Below the pieces are notes generated by a model. The model saw only the letters and a program-made list of their open reading frames with translations. It was not told the origin of the DNA and did no database searches. This document shows, in pieces, positions 7,381 through 16,780 of a DNA stretch of 32,843 nt. Source of the stretch: an uncultured Clostridia bacterium. Lineage in GTDB: Bacteria; Bacillota; Clostridia; Oscillospirales; Acutalibacteraceae. The stretch is taken from the NCBI GenBank assembly GCA_945863885.1, contig CAMAZY010000029.1:1-32843 (forward strand), in the 5' to 3' direction. Position numbers and translations under genes: made by a program. The number at the start of each line of letters is the position of its first letter. The first letter of the stretch is position 1.

Positions 7381-9975
7381 TCACCCTTTTGCGTCATACC
7401 ACGTTTTACCGACGTTGACTTCGGACAGGAGTTTCACCTTCATTTTGCAGGCGTTTTCCATCTCTTCTTTCAAAATTTCCGCCGCCTTTTTGCTGTCTTT
7501 TTCCGAGCTTTCAACAATCAGCTCATCGTGCACCTGCATAATCAGGGCAGCGTCAAGCTTTTCCTCTTTCAGTCTTTCATAAACCCGCACCATAGCGATT
7601 TTGATGATGTCCGCCGCCGTTCCCTGAACGGGCATATTTTTGGCGACCCGTTCGCCGAACGCCTGAAGCATTTTATTCGAAGCGGTAAGCTCAGGCAGAT
7701 AGCGGCGTCTTTTGAAAAGCGTTTCGGCATAACCGTTTTCTCTTGCCAGCTCGACCTCGTGCGTTAAGTAGCGGTTAATTCCGCTGTAATGATGCAAATA
7801 GCCTTTGATATAATTGTCGGCTTCTTTTCTTGTAACGCCGATATCCTTCGCAAGCGAAAAGGCGCCGATGCCGTAAACGATTCCGAAGTTGACGGCCTTC
7901 GCCCGGCTTCTCATTAAGGGCGTCACCATTTCAAGCGGCATATTGAACACCTGCGAAGCCGTGATAGCATGGATATCGTCGCCGTTATTGAAAGCGGCAA
8001 TCATCGTTTCGTCCTCAGCGATATCGGCAAGTACACGAAGCTCAATCTGCGAATAGTCGGCGTCAATCAGCACGCTTCCCTCGCCCGCCGTAAAGAAGCG
8101 GCGGATTTTTCTGCCCTCATCGTAGCGGACGGGAATATTCTGAAGATTCGGCTCAAGCGACGAAATTCGTCCCGTTCTCGTTTCGGTCTGATTTAAGGTC
8201 GAGCGGATTCGTCCGTCGTCCTCAATCTCTTTCAAAAGACCGTCGCAATAGGTTGATTTGAGTTTCGACAGCGTGCGGTACCGCAGAATATCCGCAACGA
8301 CCGGGTAATCGTACGAAAGTTCTTCGAGCACCTCTGCGTTAGTGGAATAGCCCGACTTGGTTTTCTTCTTCGCCGGAAGTCCCATTTTTTCAAACAGGGC
8401 TTCGCCGAGCTGTTTTGGGGAATTCAGATTAAACTCAAAACCGACCTGAGAAAAGATTTTCTCTTTCAGCTCGTCAATGCTTCGTTCAAGCTCCGTTCCG
8501 TACGAAGCGATTGCATCTTTATCGACCAAAAAGCCGTGAAGCTCCATGGAAGCTAAAACCTTGGCAAGCGGCAATTCGATTTCATAAAACAGCTCCTGCT
8601 GTCCGTTTTCTTCAATCTCGTCCGCCGCCTTTTTGCTGACCGCACGAAGCACGGACGCAAACGAGCACGCCTCCCGAAGCACTTCGGGGCAGTCAAATTC
8701 GGGCTCGGTTATCGAAAAGCCTTGCGCAAGGCGAAGCGGGTCATAGCTGCTTGCGGAGGGGTTGAGAATATAACCGGCAAGGCTTGTATCCATTTTGACG
8801 TTCCTAAGGTCGATTCCCTTTGACAGTGCGGCTTTATAAAGCGGCTTGACGTCGCAGGTATATTTTTCCCATTCGCCGGAAAGGAAAGCTTCCAGAAAGC
8901 TGTCAAAGTCAAAGCAGGTGCTTTCCACTAATTTCAGTTCTTTTTCGAACGAGAAAACAAAGCCCGAAATATCTTTTCCTTTATACAGCGTCACAAAGTA
9001 AGCCTTACCCTCGTTTTTAAGCCGTCCCAAAAGTCCCGGCAAATCCCGTTCTTCCGAAAAAGTGACAGTATCCTTGCTTTCTTCCGCCGCTTTAATCTCC
9101 GCTTTTTCGGCGGTAAGACCGAGCTTTTCAATCATGGCGAACATCTCAAGGCTGACAAGAAGCTTAATTGCCTCGGCATTGTTGACAGGCTTCGGGATAT
9201 AGGACGAAAGGTCGCAGTCAATCGGTGCGTCAAGGCAGATCGTACCGAGTGTCCGGCTCAAAAAAGCGTTATCCTTATCGGTAAGAAGCTTATCGTGCAC
9301 GCCCTTTCTGATGTCGAGCGAGTCGAGATTTTCATAAATATAGTCGATACTTCCGTATTTTGCAATCAGGTCGCCTGCGGTTTTCGGTCCGATACCGGCA
9401 ACACCGGGAATATTGTCGGACGAGTCGCCCATGAGTGCCTTGATTTCAATCATCTGCCGGGGTGAAACGCCGTAATCCTCTTTGATTTTCGCCGTATCGT
9501 AAACGGTCGTGACGGGCTTGCCCATCTTCGTCGCCGCAAGAAGCACGGTTGTGTTATCGCTTACAAGCTGTAAGGAATCCCGGTCGCCCGTTGCGATAAA
9601 GCACTTATCCTCACCCGTACAGTGAGCGGAAAGCGTACCGAGAATGTCGTCGGCTTCAAAGCCCTCTTTTTCGACGATTTTGTAGCCTAAAAGCGTCAAG
9701 AGGTTCTTTAAAATCGGCATCTGGCTGCGAAGCTCGGGCGGCATACCCTTTCGCCCTGCCTTATAGCCGTCATACATTTTATGACGGAACGTCGGCGCTT
9801 TCAGGTCGAAAGCTACCGCCACGCCGTCGGGTGAACATTCCTCTTTTAAGCGGATCAGAATATTCAGAAAGCCGTAAATACCGTTCGTGAACTGACCGTC
9901 TTTCGTACTTAATAGCTTGATGCCGTAAAACGCACGGTTGACGATGCTGTTTCCGTCGATTACAAGAAGTCTCAT
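7381..9975 (-). CDS. polA: DNA polymerase I
   Basis: Repair and Okazaki-fragment-processing polymerase. The 864 residues contain an N-terminal 5'-3' exonuclease domain (about 1-290; TGDRDSLQLV and GDSSDNIPGVAGIGPKTA visible), a central 3'-5' exonuclease-fold region, and a C-terminal family-A polymerase with DADYSQIELR (motif A) and VHDELIVES (motif C). The central region lacks the first Asp-x-Glu metal-binding motif (the strand reads ISGFVFSFEKE), while DTSLAGYIL is kept, so proofreading is probably lost, as in many Gram-positive PolI enzymes. The start was moved to 9975, where ATG follows GGGGGC; the longer frame starts upstream of the predicted promoter's -10 element. Monocistronic. Confidence 0.97.
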   Translation of the reverse strand: MRLLVIDGNSIVNRAFYGIKLLSTKDGQFTNGIYGFLNILIRLKEECSPDGVAVAFDLKAPTFRHKMYDGYKAGRKGMPPELRSQMPILKNLLTLLGYKIVEKEGFEADDILGTLSAHCTGEDKCFIATGDRDSLQLVSDNTTVLLAATKMGKPVTTVYDTAKIKEDYGVSPRQMIEIKALMGDSSDNIPGVAGIGPKTAGDLIAKYGSIDYIYENLDSLDIRKGVHDKLLTDKDNAFLSRTLGTICLDAPIDCDLSSYIPKPVNNAEAIKLLVSLEMFAMIEKLGLTAEKAEIKAAEESKDTVTFSEERDLPGLLGRLKNEGKAYFVTLYKGKDISGFVFSFEKELKLVESTCFDFDSFLEAFLSGEWEKYTCDVKPLYKAALSKGIDLRNVKMDTSLAGYILNPSASSYDPLRLAQGFSITEPEFDCPEVLREACSFASVLRAVSKKAADEIEENGQQELFYEIELPLAKVLASMELHGFLVDKDAIASYGTELERSIDELKEKIFSQVGFEFNLNSPKQLGEALFEKMGLPAKKKTKSGYSTNAEVLEELSYDYPVVADILRYRTLSKLKSTYCDGLLKEIEDDGRIRSTLNQTETRTGRISSLEPNLQNIPVRYDEGRKIRRFFTAGEGSVLIDADYSQIELRVLADIAEDETMIAAFNNGDDIHAITASQVFNMPLEMVTPLMRSRAKAVNFGIVYGIGAFSLAKDIGVTRKEADNYIKGYLHHYSGINRYLTHEVELARENGYAETLFKRRRYLPELTASNKMLQAFGERVAKNMPVQGTAADIIKIAMVRVYERLKEEKLDAALIMQVHDELIVESSEKDSKKAAEILKEEMENACKMKVKLLSEVNVGKTWYDAKG

Positions 9976-10006
9976 CAAAAAGCCCCCGTTAAAACATATT
10001 GTATTG

Positions 10007-10035
10007 ATTATAGCATAACCGAATACAAAGGTCAA
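10007..10035 (-). promoter_or_regulatory. polA promoter
   Basis: TTGACC (10035-10030), a 17-base spacer and TATAAT (10012-10007) on the minus strand, 32 bases ahead of the polA ATG at 9975. It excludes any translation start farther upstream. Confidence 0.8.
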
Positions 10036-10069
10036 ACGGGGAAAGAAAAACTCAAAAAAGGTTTACGCA

Positions 10070-10098
10070 TTGACATATCCGGCAAATTTTGCTACTCT
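10070..10098 (+). promoter_or_regulatory. Promoter of the zinc-ribbon/TPR gene
   Basis: TTGACA (10070-10075), 17 bases, then TACTCT (10093-10098). The -35 is perfect and the -10 imperfect. Transcription would begin around 10105, leaving a very short leader that holds the AAGGAGG site and the ATG at 10122. Confidence 0.65.
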
Positions 10099-10121
10099 AT
10101 ATCAAAAAGGAGGTTGACATA

Positions 10122-11774
10122 ATGATTTGTCATAAATGCGGAAATGAAATCAGCGATACTGTTGATTTTTGTCCTTTTTGCGGGGGAAAATTCAATACAG
10201 ATACCCAAGCTTCGATAAAAACGAAAAACAAAAATGAAAAGAAAAAGATATCCAAATCTAAAAAAGCTATGATTTCCTTTCTTGTCGTACTCATTGTGTG
10301 TGTTGCGTCAGCAGCAGGCATAGGTATTCCATATCTTTCAAGCAACGAGTATAAAATCAATCAGGCGATGAATCAAGGCGATTACGACGAAGCCCTTTCC
10401 GTATATCAAGATAAGGCAGACGGAAAGCCAAGTAAACTGCTTGACCGTGTTCTGAAGAAACGGCTTTCAAAGCTGAAAACAAACTTTGAGAACGAATCCG
10501 TTGATTACAGCATGGCCTGCAAGGAACTTGATACAATCGAAAAAATGAAGTTAACTTCCGTTTCGCAGGACTTAAGCAACGTCAAAGACTATATTATAAA
10601 ACTCAACAAGTCAAGAACTTCGTTCCAATCGGCTGAAGAAATGTTTTCAAAAGGCGACTACGAGGGTGCCGTTTCAAAATACATGCAGGTTATCGAAACG
10701 GACAGAAACTTTGCAGCCGCGCAGGAAAGACTTTCGGAATCAAAAGCAAAGTTCAAAGAAGCAGTCTTAAGTAAATCCGCCGATTTTGCAAAAGAGGGGC
10801 GTTACATCGATGCGGTGGAAAAACTTGAAGCCGCCCTGAATATTCTTCCGGATGATGAAAGAATCACCGACCGACTGGCCGATTATCGAAAAAGCTACCG
10901 AACACAGGTCACAGAAAGAATCAAAGAAGAATTTCATGATAATACAGCATTCTTGAAAATAGAGGACTATGATTGTAACGGTCGTTATGAAGCCTTTGTC
11001 ATTACAGGCGTTCCGGGTGCAGTATTAGACAGTTATGATTCCTGCAAAATCTGGTTTGTTGATGATTCATTGAATTCTGTATTACTATCTGAGAGCAACG
11101 GCGTGATTCCGCACGAAATCATAACAGCTGAAAGCTATTCTTTTTTCAAATATGAAGTTTCAGCCGGTGGATCAGGCAGTGCTTCCTATCTGTTCGGTGT
11201 AAAAAATAATAAGCCTTATGAATTGGTGATATCGGGAAAGTTTATGGACTTTACAAACGAAGGCAACAAATATACGGCAATGACGAATGATTTCAGCAAC
11301 GGCTATCATGATTATATAACACACCATTTTGTTTTTGATAAAAAAGCATGTGAGTTTTATATCGAAGGCTATATCAACATCGGTGATTATTTAACCGATG
11401 ACGGATTTACGATAAAAGGAAAACAATTAGCGGATAAACTTTCCGGCATGACCTTCATCAAAGAAATCTGGAATTGTTACACTGATTCCAAAGCCACTTC
11501 AATCGAAGCAGAGAATAACGACGAAATTTTTCGAATGGAATGGGGTGGATACAATATCCTTTTATACAATCTTTCGGTAGGCAGCACCTATGCACAAGCT
11601 AAAAAAACCTTATCCGAAAAAGGATATCGTTATGATGAAAGTAATAGCAGACTGAGCACCAGAAGATTTACAAAAGGCAATATTTCTATTTGGATATACT
11701 TTCATTATGATATTCAATCCGTAAACGATGACACCCATATAGTCGAGTTTCAAATTGATCTGACTGAAAATTGA
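10122..11774 (+). CDS. Zinc-ribbon, TPR-like membrane protein of unknown function
   Basis: I do not recognise a specific function. The 550-residue product has an N-terminal zinc ribbon (C3, C6, C17, C20), a lysine-rich linker (31-48), one membrane helix (about 49-69), and then helical repeats of TPR character up to about residue 265 (MNQGDYDEALSVYQ, FSKGDYEGAVSKYMQVI, AKEGRYIDAVEKLEAALNILP). The C-terminal 280 residues are mostly beta-rich, aromatic and unassigned. Zinc-ribbon plus membrane helix plus periplasm-facing TPR is a frequent architecture in Clostridia, usually of unknown role. Start: ATG after AAGGAGG, chosen over an in-frame upstream codon before that site. The gene is clearly more AT-rich than polA and valS around it, which may mean separate origin. 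No clear terminator follows. Confidence 0.8.
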   Translation: MICHKCGNEISDTVDFCPFCGGKFNTDTQASIKTKNKNEKKKISKSKKAMISFLVVLIVCVASAAGIGIPYLSSNEYKINQAMNQGDYDEALSVYQDKADGKPSKLLDRVLKKRLSKLKTNFENESVDYSMACKELDTIEKMKLTSVSQDLSNVKDYIIKLNKSRTSFQSAEEMFSKGDYEGAVSKYMQVIETDRNFAAAQERLSESKAKFKEAVLSKSADFAKEGRYIDAVEKLEAALNILPDDERITDRLADYRKSYRTQVTERIKEEFHDNTAFLKIEDYDCNGRYEAFVITGVPGAVLDSYDSCKIWFVDDSLNSVLLSESNGVIPHEIITAESYSFFKYEVSAGGSGSASYLFGVKNNKPYELVISGKFMDFTNEGNKYTAMTNDFSNGYHDYITHHFVFDKKACEFYIEGYINIGDYLTDDGFTIKGKQLADKLSGMTFIKEIWNCYTDSKATSIEAENNDEIFRMEWGGYNILLYNLSVGSTYAQAKKTLSEKGYRYDESNSRLSTRRFTKGNISIWIYFHYDIQSVNDDTHIVEFQIDLTEN

Positions 11775-11813
11775 ACCTTTGCCTTCACTTAGAAAACAAT
11801 AAAGCATTAACCC

Positions 11814-11842
11814 TTGACACAGCCCGTTCTTTATGCTAAAAT
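11814..11842 (+). promoter_or_regulatory. valS leader promoter
   Basis: TTGACA (11814-11819), 17-base spacer, TAAAAT (11837-11842). It drives the T-box leader and valS. Confidence 0.85.
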
Positions 11843-11848
11843 CACAAG

Positions 11849-12079
11849 GATAAAACAAAACGGCGCTGAACAAGAGGAGTAACACTTCGATTTCTTACAG
11901 AGAAAAGGCGGTCGGTGCAAGCCTTGAAGAAATGATGTGTGAAGGTCGCTTGGAAGTCTCGGGAAGAACGGCTTTTGTGCCTATTAGACCCCGGAATAAA
12001 AGAGTGCGAAGCGAAAGCTTCGAATTCAGGTGGTACCGCGAAGTAACGCTTCGTCCTGATTACAGGGCGGAGCGTTTTT
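11849..12079 (+). ncRNA. T-box riboswitch, valine specifier
   Basis: Leader RNA that senses uncharged tRNA. Stem I is closed by CAAG (11871-11874) with CTTG; its specifier loop has AGTAA on the 5' side and GAAG-GTC-G on the 3' side, giving specifier GTC (Val) at 11945-11947. Stem III is GAAGC/GCTTC, followed by the T-box sequence GGTGGTACCGCG (12029-12040). The TGGT bulge pairs with a tRNA acceptor end carrying A73. The competing terminator is ACGCT..CCTG/CAGG..AGCGT at 12046-12075 followed by Ts. The codon agrees with the downstream gene, so this is also a control for reading the second T-box. Confidence 0.96.
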
Positions 12080-12115
12080 GTGTTTTGATTATAACTTAAA
12101 AGGAGTGTATAAAGC

Positions 12116-14737
12116 ATGGCAAAAGAACTTGCAAAACAGTACGATCCGAAAAACGTTGAAGATCGTATTTATCAGACCTGGCTTGACGGAAACTACTTCC
12201 ACGCCGAGCCGGACCCCGAAAAGAAACCGTATACCATCGTGATTCCCCCACCGAACATCACCGGTCAGCTTCACATGGGTCACGCCCTTGACAACACGCT
12301 TCAGGATATCCTGATCCGCTTCAGAAGAATGCAAGGCTACGACACCCTCTGGCTTCCCGGAACCGACCACGCTTCGATTGCAACCGAAGCAAAAATCGTT
12401 GCCGCCATGAAAGAAGAAGGCATCACGAAAGAGGACATCGGCCGTGAGGGCTTCTTAAAAAGAGCGTGGGAATGGAAAGCACAGTACGGCGGAAGAATTA
12501 TCGAGCAGCTTAAGAAAATGGGCTCCTCCTGCGACTGGGAAAGAGAACGCTTTACGCTTGACGAGGGCTGTTCGAAGGCCGTCCGTGAGGTTTTCTGTAA
12601 CCTCTATGAAAAGGGTCTGATTTACCGGGGCGAACGGATCATCAACTGGTGTACCCACTGTAAGACCTCCATTTCCGACGCCGAGGTTGAATACGAGGAG
12701 CACGACGGTAACTTCTGGCACTTCAAATATCCGTTCAAGGACGGAAGCGGCTCTATCGAGGTCGCAACCACCCGCCCCGAAACGATTCCCGGCGATACCG
12801 CCGTTGCCGTTCATCCCGACGACGAACGCTATAAGGACGTTATCGGAAAGACTGTTGTGATTCCCGTCATCGGACGTGAAATCCCGGTTGTTGCCGACAC
12901 GTACGCTAAAATGGATAAGGGAACCGGTGCGGTTAAAATTACCCCGGCGCACGACCCGAACGACTTTGAAGTAGGACTCAGAAACAACCTGCCGGTTATC
13001 AACGTCATGACCGACGACGGCTTCATGAACGAAAAAGCGGGCAAGTATGCCGGTATGAATCTCATGGAGTGCCGCAAGGCGATTGTCAAAGACCTGACGG
13101 ACGCCGGTGCCCTCGTAAAAATCGAACCAACCAAGCATGAGGTAGGCTCGTGCTACCGCTGTCACACGGTTGTTGAACCGAGAGTTTCCAAGCAGTGGTT
13201 CGTGAAGATGAAGCCGCTTGCCGAACCGGCCATCAAGGCGGTCAAGGACGGCAAGACGAAATTTATCCCCGAACGCTTCGACAAGATTTATTTCAACTGG
13301 ATGGAAAACATCCGTGACTGGTGTATCTCCCGTCAGCTTTGGTGGGGTCACCGGATTCCTGCCTGGTACTGCGAGGACTGCGGCGAAATCACCGTCAGCC
13401 GTGAAGACCCGACAAAGTGCTGTAAGTGCGGCAGTACCCACATCACGCAGGATCCCGATACACTCGACACCTGGTTTTCGTCCGCACTCTGGCCGTTTTC
13501 AACCCTCGGCTGGCCGGACAAGACCCCCGAGCTTGCGCATTATTACCCGACAAGCACGCTTGTAACGGGCTATGACATCATCTTCTTCTGGGTTGCGAGA
13601 ATGATTTTCTCCGCCTGCGAGCAGATGGGCGAGGTTCCGTTTGACACGGTCTTCATTCACGGTATCGTCCGTGACGAATTAGGCAGAAAGATGTCGAAGT
13701 CCTTGGGTAACGGTATTGATCCGCTGATCGTGATCGACAAATACGGCGCAGACGCTCTTCGTCTGACGCTTGCGACGGGCAACAGCCCCGGAAACGATAT
13801 GCGTTATTCCGAAAAGAAGGTTGAGGCAAGCCGCAACTTTGCCAACAAGATCTGGAACGCCGCACGTTTCATCCTGATGAACCTTGACGAAAACGAGCCG
13901 GCGCCGCATATCCCCGTCGAGCTTGCGCTCGAGGACAAGTGGGTACTGTCACTGTTCAACAAGCTCACGAAAGAGGTTACGGATAACCTCGAAAAGTTTG
14001 AACTCGGCATCGCCGTTTCGAAGCTTTACGACTTTATCTGGGATATTTTCTGCGACTGGTATATCGAGCTTGCGAAAATCAGACTTCAGCAAGGCGGAGA
14101 AAAGGCGGCACAGGTCAAGGCAGTTTTAGTTTACGTCATGAGCGAAACGCTCAAGCTTCTTCACCCGTTCATGCCGTTTATTACCGAAGAAATCTGGCAG
14201 ACGCTTCCGCACGAGGGCGAAACGATTATGAAAGCTCCGTGGCCGGTTTATAGCGAGAAGCTGATTTTTGACGAAGACGAAGCGAAGATGGAAATCATCA
14301 TGGAGGCAATCCGTGCCATCCGTAACCGCAGAGGTGAAATGAACGTTCCGCCGTCAAGAAAGGCGCACGTTTATATCGCAACCGACAAGACGGAGGAATT
14401 TGAGACGGCAACGGTCTTCATGCAGCGTCTTGCTTCCGCTTCCGATGTCACGGTCGGCGAAAGCTTCGACATTCCGAACGCCGTCAGCATCGTCACCGCC
14501 CACGCCAAGATTTATATCCCGATGGGCGACCTTGTTGACTTCGAAGCGGAAAGAAAAAGACTGACCAAGGAGAAGGAAAACGCCGAAAAGAAGCTTGCGC
14601 AGATTAACAACAAGCTTTCGAACCCGGGATTTTTGAGCAAGGCACCGCAGCAGGTCGTTGACGGTCAGAAAGCCGAAGCGGAAAAGCTCAGCGAAAAAAT
14701 CAAGATGATTGACGAAAGCCTTTCGCAGTTAGGTTAA
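12116..14737 (+). CDS. valS: Valyl-tRNA synthetase
   Basis: Class I aminoacyl-tRNA synthetase that charges tRNA-Val and edits misactivated threonine. The 873-residue length is normal. Visible are the HIGH-type motif HMGH (53-56) after PPPNITGQL, an editing (CP1) domain with [22 protein letters not shown], the [14 protein letters not shown] segment, a Zn-type cysteine group (CEDCG..CCKCG), the KMSKS motif at 525-529, an anticodon-binding region, and a C-terminal coiled coil from about 805 that is typical of ValRS. GGAG precedes the ATG. Expression is under the valine T-box, and a strong terminator follows, so it is monocistronic. Confidence 0.98.
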   Translation: MAKELAKQYDPKNVEDRIYQTWLDGNYFHAEPDPEKKPYTIVIPPPNITGQLHMGHALDNTLQDILIRFRRMQGYDTLWLPGTDHASIATEAKIVAAMKEEGITKEDIGREGFLKRAWEWKAQYGGRIIEQLKKMGSSCDWERERFTLDEGCSKAVREVFCNLYEKGLIYRGERIINWCTHCKTSISDAEVEYEEHDGNFWHFKYPFKDGSGSIEVATTRPETIPGDTAVAVHPDDERYKDVIGKTVVIPVIGREIPVVADTYAKMDKGTGAVKITPAHDPNDFEVGLRNNLPVINVMTDDGFMNEKAGKYAGMNLMECRKAIVKDLTDAGALVKIEPTKHEVGSCYRCHTVVEPRVSKQWFVKMKPLAEPAIKAVKDGKTKFIPERFDKIYFNWMENIRDWCISRQLWWGHRIPAWYCEDCGEITVSREDPTKCCKCGSTHITQDPDTLDTWFSSALWPFSTLGWPDKTPELAHYYPTSTLVTGYDIIFFWVARMIFSACEQMGEVPFDTVFIHGIVRDELGRKMSKSLGNGIDPLIVIDKYGADALRLTLATGNSPGNDMRYSEKKVEASRNFANKIWNAARFILMNLDENEPAPHIPVELALEDKWVLSLFNKLTKEVTDNLEKFELGIAVSKLYDFIWDIFCDWYIELAKIRLQQGGEKAAQVKAVLVYVMSETLKLLHPFMPFITEEIWQTLPHEGETIMKAPWPVYSEKLIFDEDEAKMEIIMEAIRAIRNRRGEMNVPPSRKAHVYIATDKTEEFETATVFMQRLASASDVTVGESFDIPNAVSIVTAHAKIYIPMGDLVDFEAERKRLTKEKENAEKKLAQINNKLSNPGFLSKAPQQVVDGQKAEAEKLSEKIKMIDESLSQLG

Positions 14738-14752
14738 TCGTCAACTTGCACA

Positions 14753-14795
14753 AACACCCCGACGGATTATTGTGTCGGGGTGTTATTTATTTTAA
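14753..14795 (+). terminator. valS terminator
   Basis: A 10-bp perfect stem ACACCCCGAC/GTCGGGGTGT (14754-14763 with 14774-14783) followed by TATTTATTTT. Confidence 0.9.
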
Positions 14796-14886
14796 TAGAT
14801 TGTTAATTCTCAGTTCTTCATTTAATTATATCATAGTTAGGAAAAAGTTGTTTTCCGACATGATATTTTAAGGAGAAGAGAAGAAA

Positions 14887-15984
14887 ATGAACGATTTATT
14901 CAGCTTGATTGCCAAGAAATTTTTTGTGATTACCTCTGCGCTGATACTTGCCTTGAGCTTCACGGGAGCTCCGAGAATCGCCGAGAACGGTACGGTCTCG
15001 GCCGACCTCAGTCAAACGAGCGTCATCGAAAGCAAACGACCGTACGATATCGGATTAAAGGATTTTTACAAAAAATCCGAGGACGCCTTTGTCATTCCTG
15101 GACTCAACGAGGGATTTATCCCGCAGGGTCTGTTTTATGACGCAGCGCATGACGTTTTCCTGATTTCGGGCTATTACGAAAACAAGGTCTTACCGTCTAA
15201 GGTCATTTTGCTTGACGGTGAGGGCAAATTTATAAAGTCCGTCTGTGCGGTTTATGCCAACAACGGCAAAAACTCCTTCGGTCATTTCGGCGGCGTTGCG
15301 GCTTTCGAGGACAATGTATATGTCGCAACAACGGGGGTAACGCTTGTGCTGTCTCTTTCAGACATTATGAACGCCGAAAACAATGCGAACGTTACAATAA
15401 AGAAAAGCCTTTATACCGACGTCACCTGCTCATATGTCAACGTCTGTGACGGCGTACTTTATATCGGAGAATACAAGGATAAAACGGTTGACGGAGCGCT
15501 GAAATCGCCGCATATCGAGCGGTCAAAGGCCGGCGAAATCTTTTATGCCCGCTGTAATGCATTCCGGCTTGAAAGCGGCAGTGCGTTCGGAATCCGAGCC
15601 GATAGGATTGATGAAAAGGGGAATATTACCCCTGACTTTGCGTTCACTTCGCCCCTCAAGGCGCAGGGTATGGCAAGGCTTTCGGACGGCAGAATCGTTT
15701 ACACCTGCTCAGCGACGAACATCACCAATTCGAACGTTTATGTTTTTGATGATTGCGCAAAAGGAGAGCCGGACAAAACGCTTGTCATCAACGGAAAAGA
15801 CGTTCCGCTTTATTACTGTACGCTCTGCGACCGACAGGCTTTATTGAAAGCCCCCGTTTTGCTTGAGGAAATCACGGTTCACCCCGACGGTAATGTATAT
15901 ATCCTTTGCGAATCGGCAGCGATGAAATACCGTCACGAAAACAAAAATCCGATTGATTGCGTCATGCGTTGGGAGATTTTATGA
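14887..15984 (+). CDS. Secreted or membrane-anchored beta-propeller-like protein, function unknown
   Basis: I do not recognise a family with certainty. The 365-residue product begins with a short polar stretch, two lysines and a hydrophobic segment (about 13-30), giving a signal peptide or anchor, so the bulk acts outside the cytoplasm. The rest is beta-rich with repeated short segments of propeller-blade type, for example GLFYDAAHDVFLISGYY, GGVAAFEDNVYVATTG, VNVCDGVLYIGEY, GMARLSDGRIVYTCSA and ITVHPDGNVYILCES. There is no lipobox cysteine near the start and no catalytic signature I can name. An AGGAGAAG site precedes the ATG. It lies between the valS terminator and a toxin-antitoxin module and appears to be a single-gene unit; no confident promoter or terminator is visible. 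Confidence 0.75.
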   Translation: MNDLFSLIAKKFFVITSALILALSFTGAPRIAENGTVSADLSQTSVIESKRPYDIGLKDFYKKSEDAFVIPGLNEGFIPQGLFYDAAHDVFLISGYYENKVLPSKVILLDGEGKFIKSVCAVYANNGKNSFGHFGGVAAFEDNVYVATTGVTLVLSLSDIMNAENNANVTIKKSLYTDVTCSYVNVCDGVLYIGEYKDKTVDGALKSPHIERSKAGEIFYARCNAFRLESGSAFGIRADRIDEKGNITPDFAFTSPLKAQGMARLSDGRIVYTCSATNITNSNVYVFDDCAKGEPDKTLVINGKDVPLYYCTLCDRQALLKAPVLLEEITVHPDGNVYILCESAAMKYRHENKNPIDCVMRWEIL

Positions 15985-15993
15985 AAAAATAGG

Positions 15994-16022
15994 TTGATTT
16001 TATCCTAAGTTTTGCGTATAAT
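15994..16022 (+). promoter_or_regulatory. Promoter of the Phd/Doc module
   Basis: TTGATT (15994-15999), 17 bases, perfect TATAAT (16017-16022). Transcription would start at about 16029, at the ribosome-binding site itself, so the leader is only about 12 bases. Phd-type antitoxins repress their own promoter, but I see no obvious palindromic operator. Confidence 0.75.
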
Positions 16023-16040
16023 AATCACGAGGTGATGATT

Positions 16041-16292
16041 ATGGTCGTAAATACCGATTTACTTGTACCGATGACCGATGCCAATCAGAATTTTTCAAAG
16101 GTTGTACGGTTGGTCGATGAAAACGGAATGGCGGTAATTCTCAAAAATAATAAGCCGAGATATGTCATCGTTGATTTTGAAGAATACGATGATATTGCTT
16201 CCGCCTTGCAAATGAGGAACAGCAAAATCATGAAAACCGCCGATGAAATCATTGACAGCAACATGCAGGCGTTTCTGGAGTTGGCGAAATGA
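16041..16292 (+). CDS. Phd/YefM-family antitoxin
   Basis: Antitoxin of a type II toxin-antitoxin pair; family members bind DNA through the N-terminal half and neutralise the toxin with a C-terminal tail. The 83 residues show the family pattern: an N-terminal start resembling VPMTDANQNFSKVVRLVDENGMAVILKNNKPRYVIVDFEEYD, then a charged helix ending in FLELAK. The ATG at 16041 was chosen because it is 6 bases after GAGGTG; two in-frame upstream codons overlap that site. The last codons overlap the toxin start by 4 bases (ATGA), the usual arrangement for translational coupling. Confidence 0.9.
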   Translation: MVVNTDLLVPMTDANQNFSKVVRLVDENGMAVILKNNKPRYVIVDFEEYDDIASALQMRNSKIMKTADEIIDSNMQAFLELAK

Positions 16293-16666
16293 TACTTCTT
16301 ACGACAGATGAAATCATACAACTGCATTCACGCCTTATTGAGCGTACCGGCGGCTGTGACGGACTGCGTGACCGGGGGTTATTGGAATCTGCGGTTTTCA
16401 GTGTCGAAAGTTGTTTCGACGGTGTAGAAGCCTATCCGACCGTTGAGGAAAAAGCCGCAAGAGTCTTGTTTTCGCTCGTAAATAATCACACTTTTGTTGA
16501 CGGAAACAAACGAATCGGTATTCTTGCGATGCTGATGACGTTATCTCTGAATGATGTACCACTACAATATACGCAGGAGGAATTGATTCTTCTTGGCTTA
16601 TCGGTTGCCGACGGCTCTTATGATTATCCGGCGATATGGGAATGGATTCAGACTCATAAAAAATGA
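16289..16666 (+). CDS. Doc-family (Fic-fold) toxin
   Basis: Toxin partner of the preceding antitoxin. The 125-residue protein carries HTFVDGNKRIG at 67-77, matching the Fic/Doc active-site pattern with catalytic His67 and Arg75; the lysine in GNKR is the Doc form in place of the GNGR of AMP-transferring Fic proteins. Characterised Doc phosphorylates elongation factor EF-Tu and stops translation; the same activity here is inference. Length and the N-terminal segment (DEIIQLHSRLIERTGGCDGLRDRGLLESAV) are typical. The gene looks intact. It overlaps the antitoxin by 4 bases and is followed by a hairpin. Confidence 0.93.
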   Translation: MILLTTDEIIQLHSRLIERTGGCDGLRDRGLLESAVFSVESCFDGVEAYPTVEEKAARVLFSLVNNHTFVDGNKRIGILAMLMTLSLNDVPLQYTQEELILLGLSVADGSYDYPAIWEWIQTHKK

Positions 16667-16670
16667 ACAA

Positions 16671-16693
16671 TGCACCGCCGAAAAAGCGGTGCA
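16671..16693. terminator. Hairpin between convergent Doc and sigma-factor genes
   Basis: An 8-bp perfect stem TGCACCGC/GCGGTGCA with a 7-base loop, followed by TCATTTAT on the plus strand and preceded by a moderately A-rich stretch. Its place between convergent units suits a bidirectional terminator, although the U-run is weak on both sides. Confidence 0.6.
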
Positions 16694-16720
16694 TCATTTA
16701 TATCCGATCAATCTCTTTTA

Positions 16721-16780
16721 TCAGCCTTTTCGCCCGGAAAGCAAAATATCAATATTGTCGAGTATAGCTTTTTCAATCAT
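16721..16780 (-). pseudogene. Short frame overlapping the sigma-factor stop; possible truncated remnant
   Basis: An ATG at 16780 overlaps the end of the sigma gene (ATGATTGA) and opens a 19-codon frame, MIEKAILDNIDILLSGRKG, that ends at a TGA at 16721. A shift in the GGGCGAAAAGG stretch would let it continue as RAKRLIKEIDRI to the TAA at 16698. ECF sigma genes often overlap an anti-sigma gene in this way, so this may be the stub of a deleted partner. It is too short to assign, and it could be chance. Confidence 0.3.

Noticed and set aside
12455-13441. 328-codon minus-strand frame opposite valS
   Set aside because: Antisense of the editing and catalytic domains of valS; composition is that of a shadow frame.
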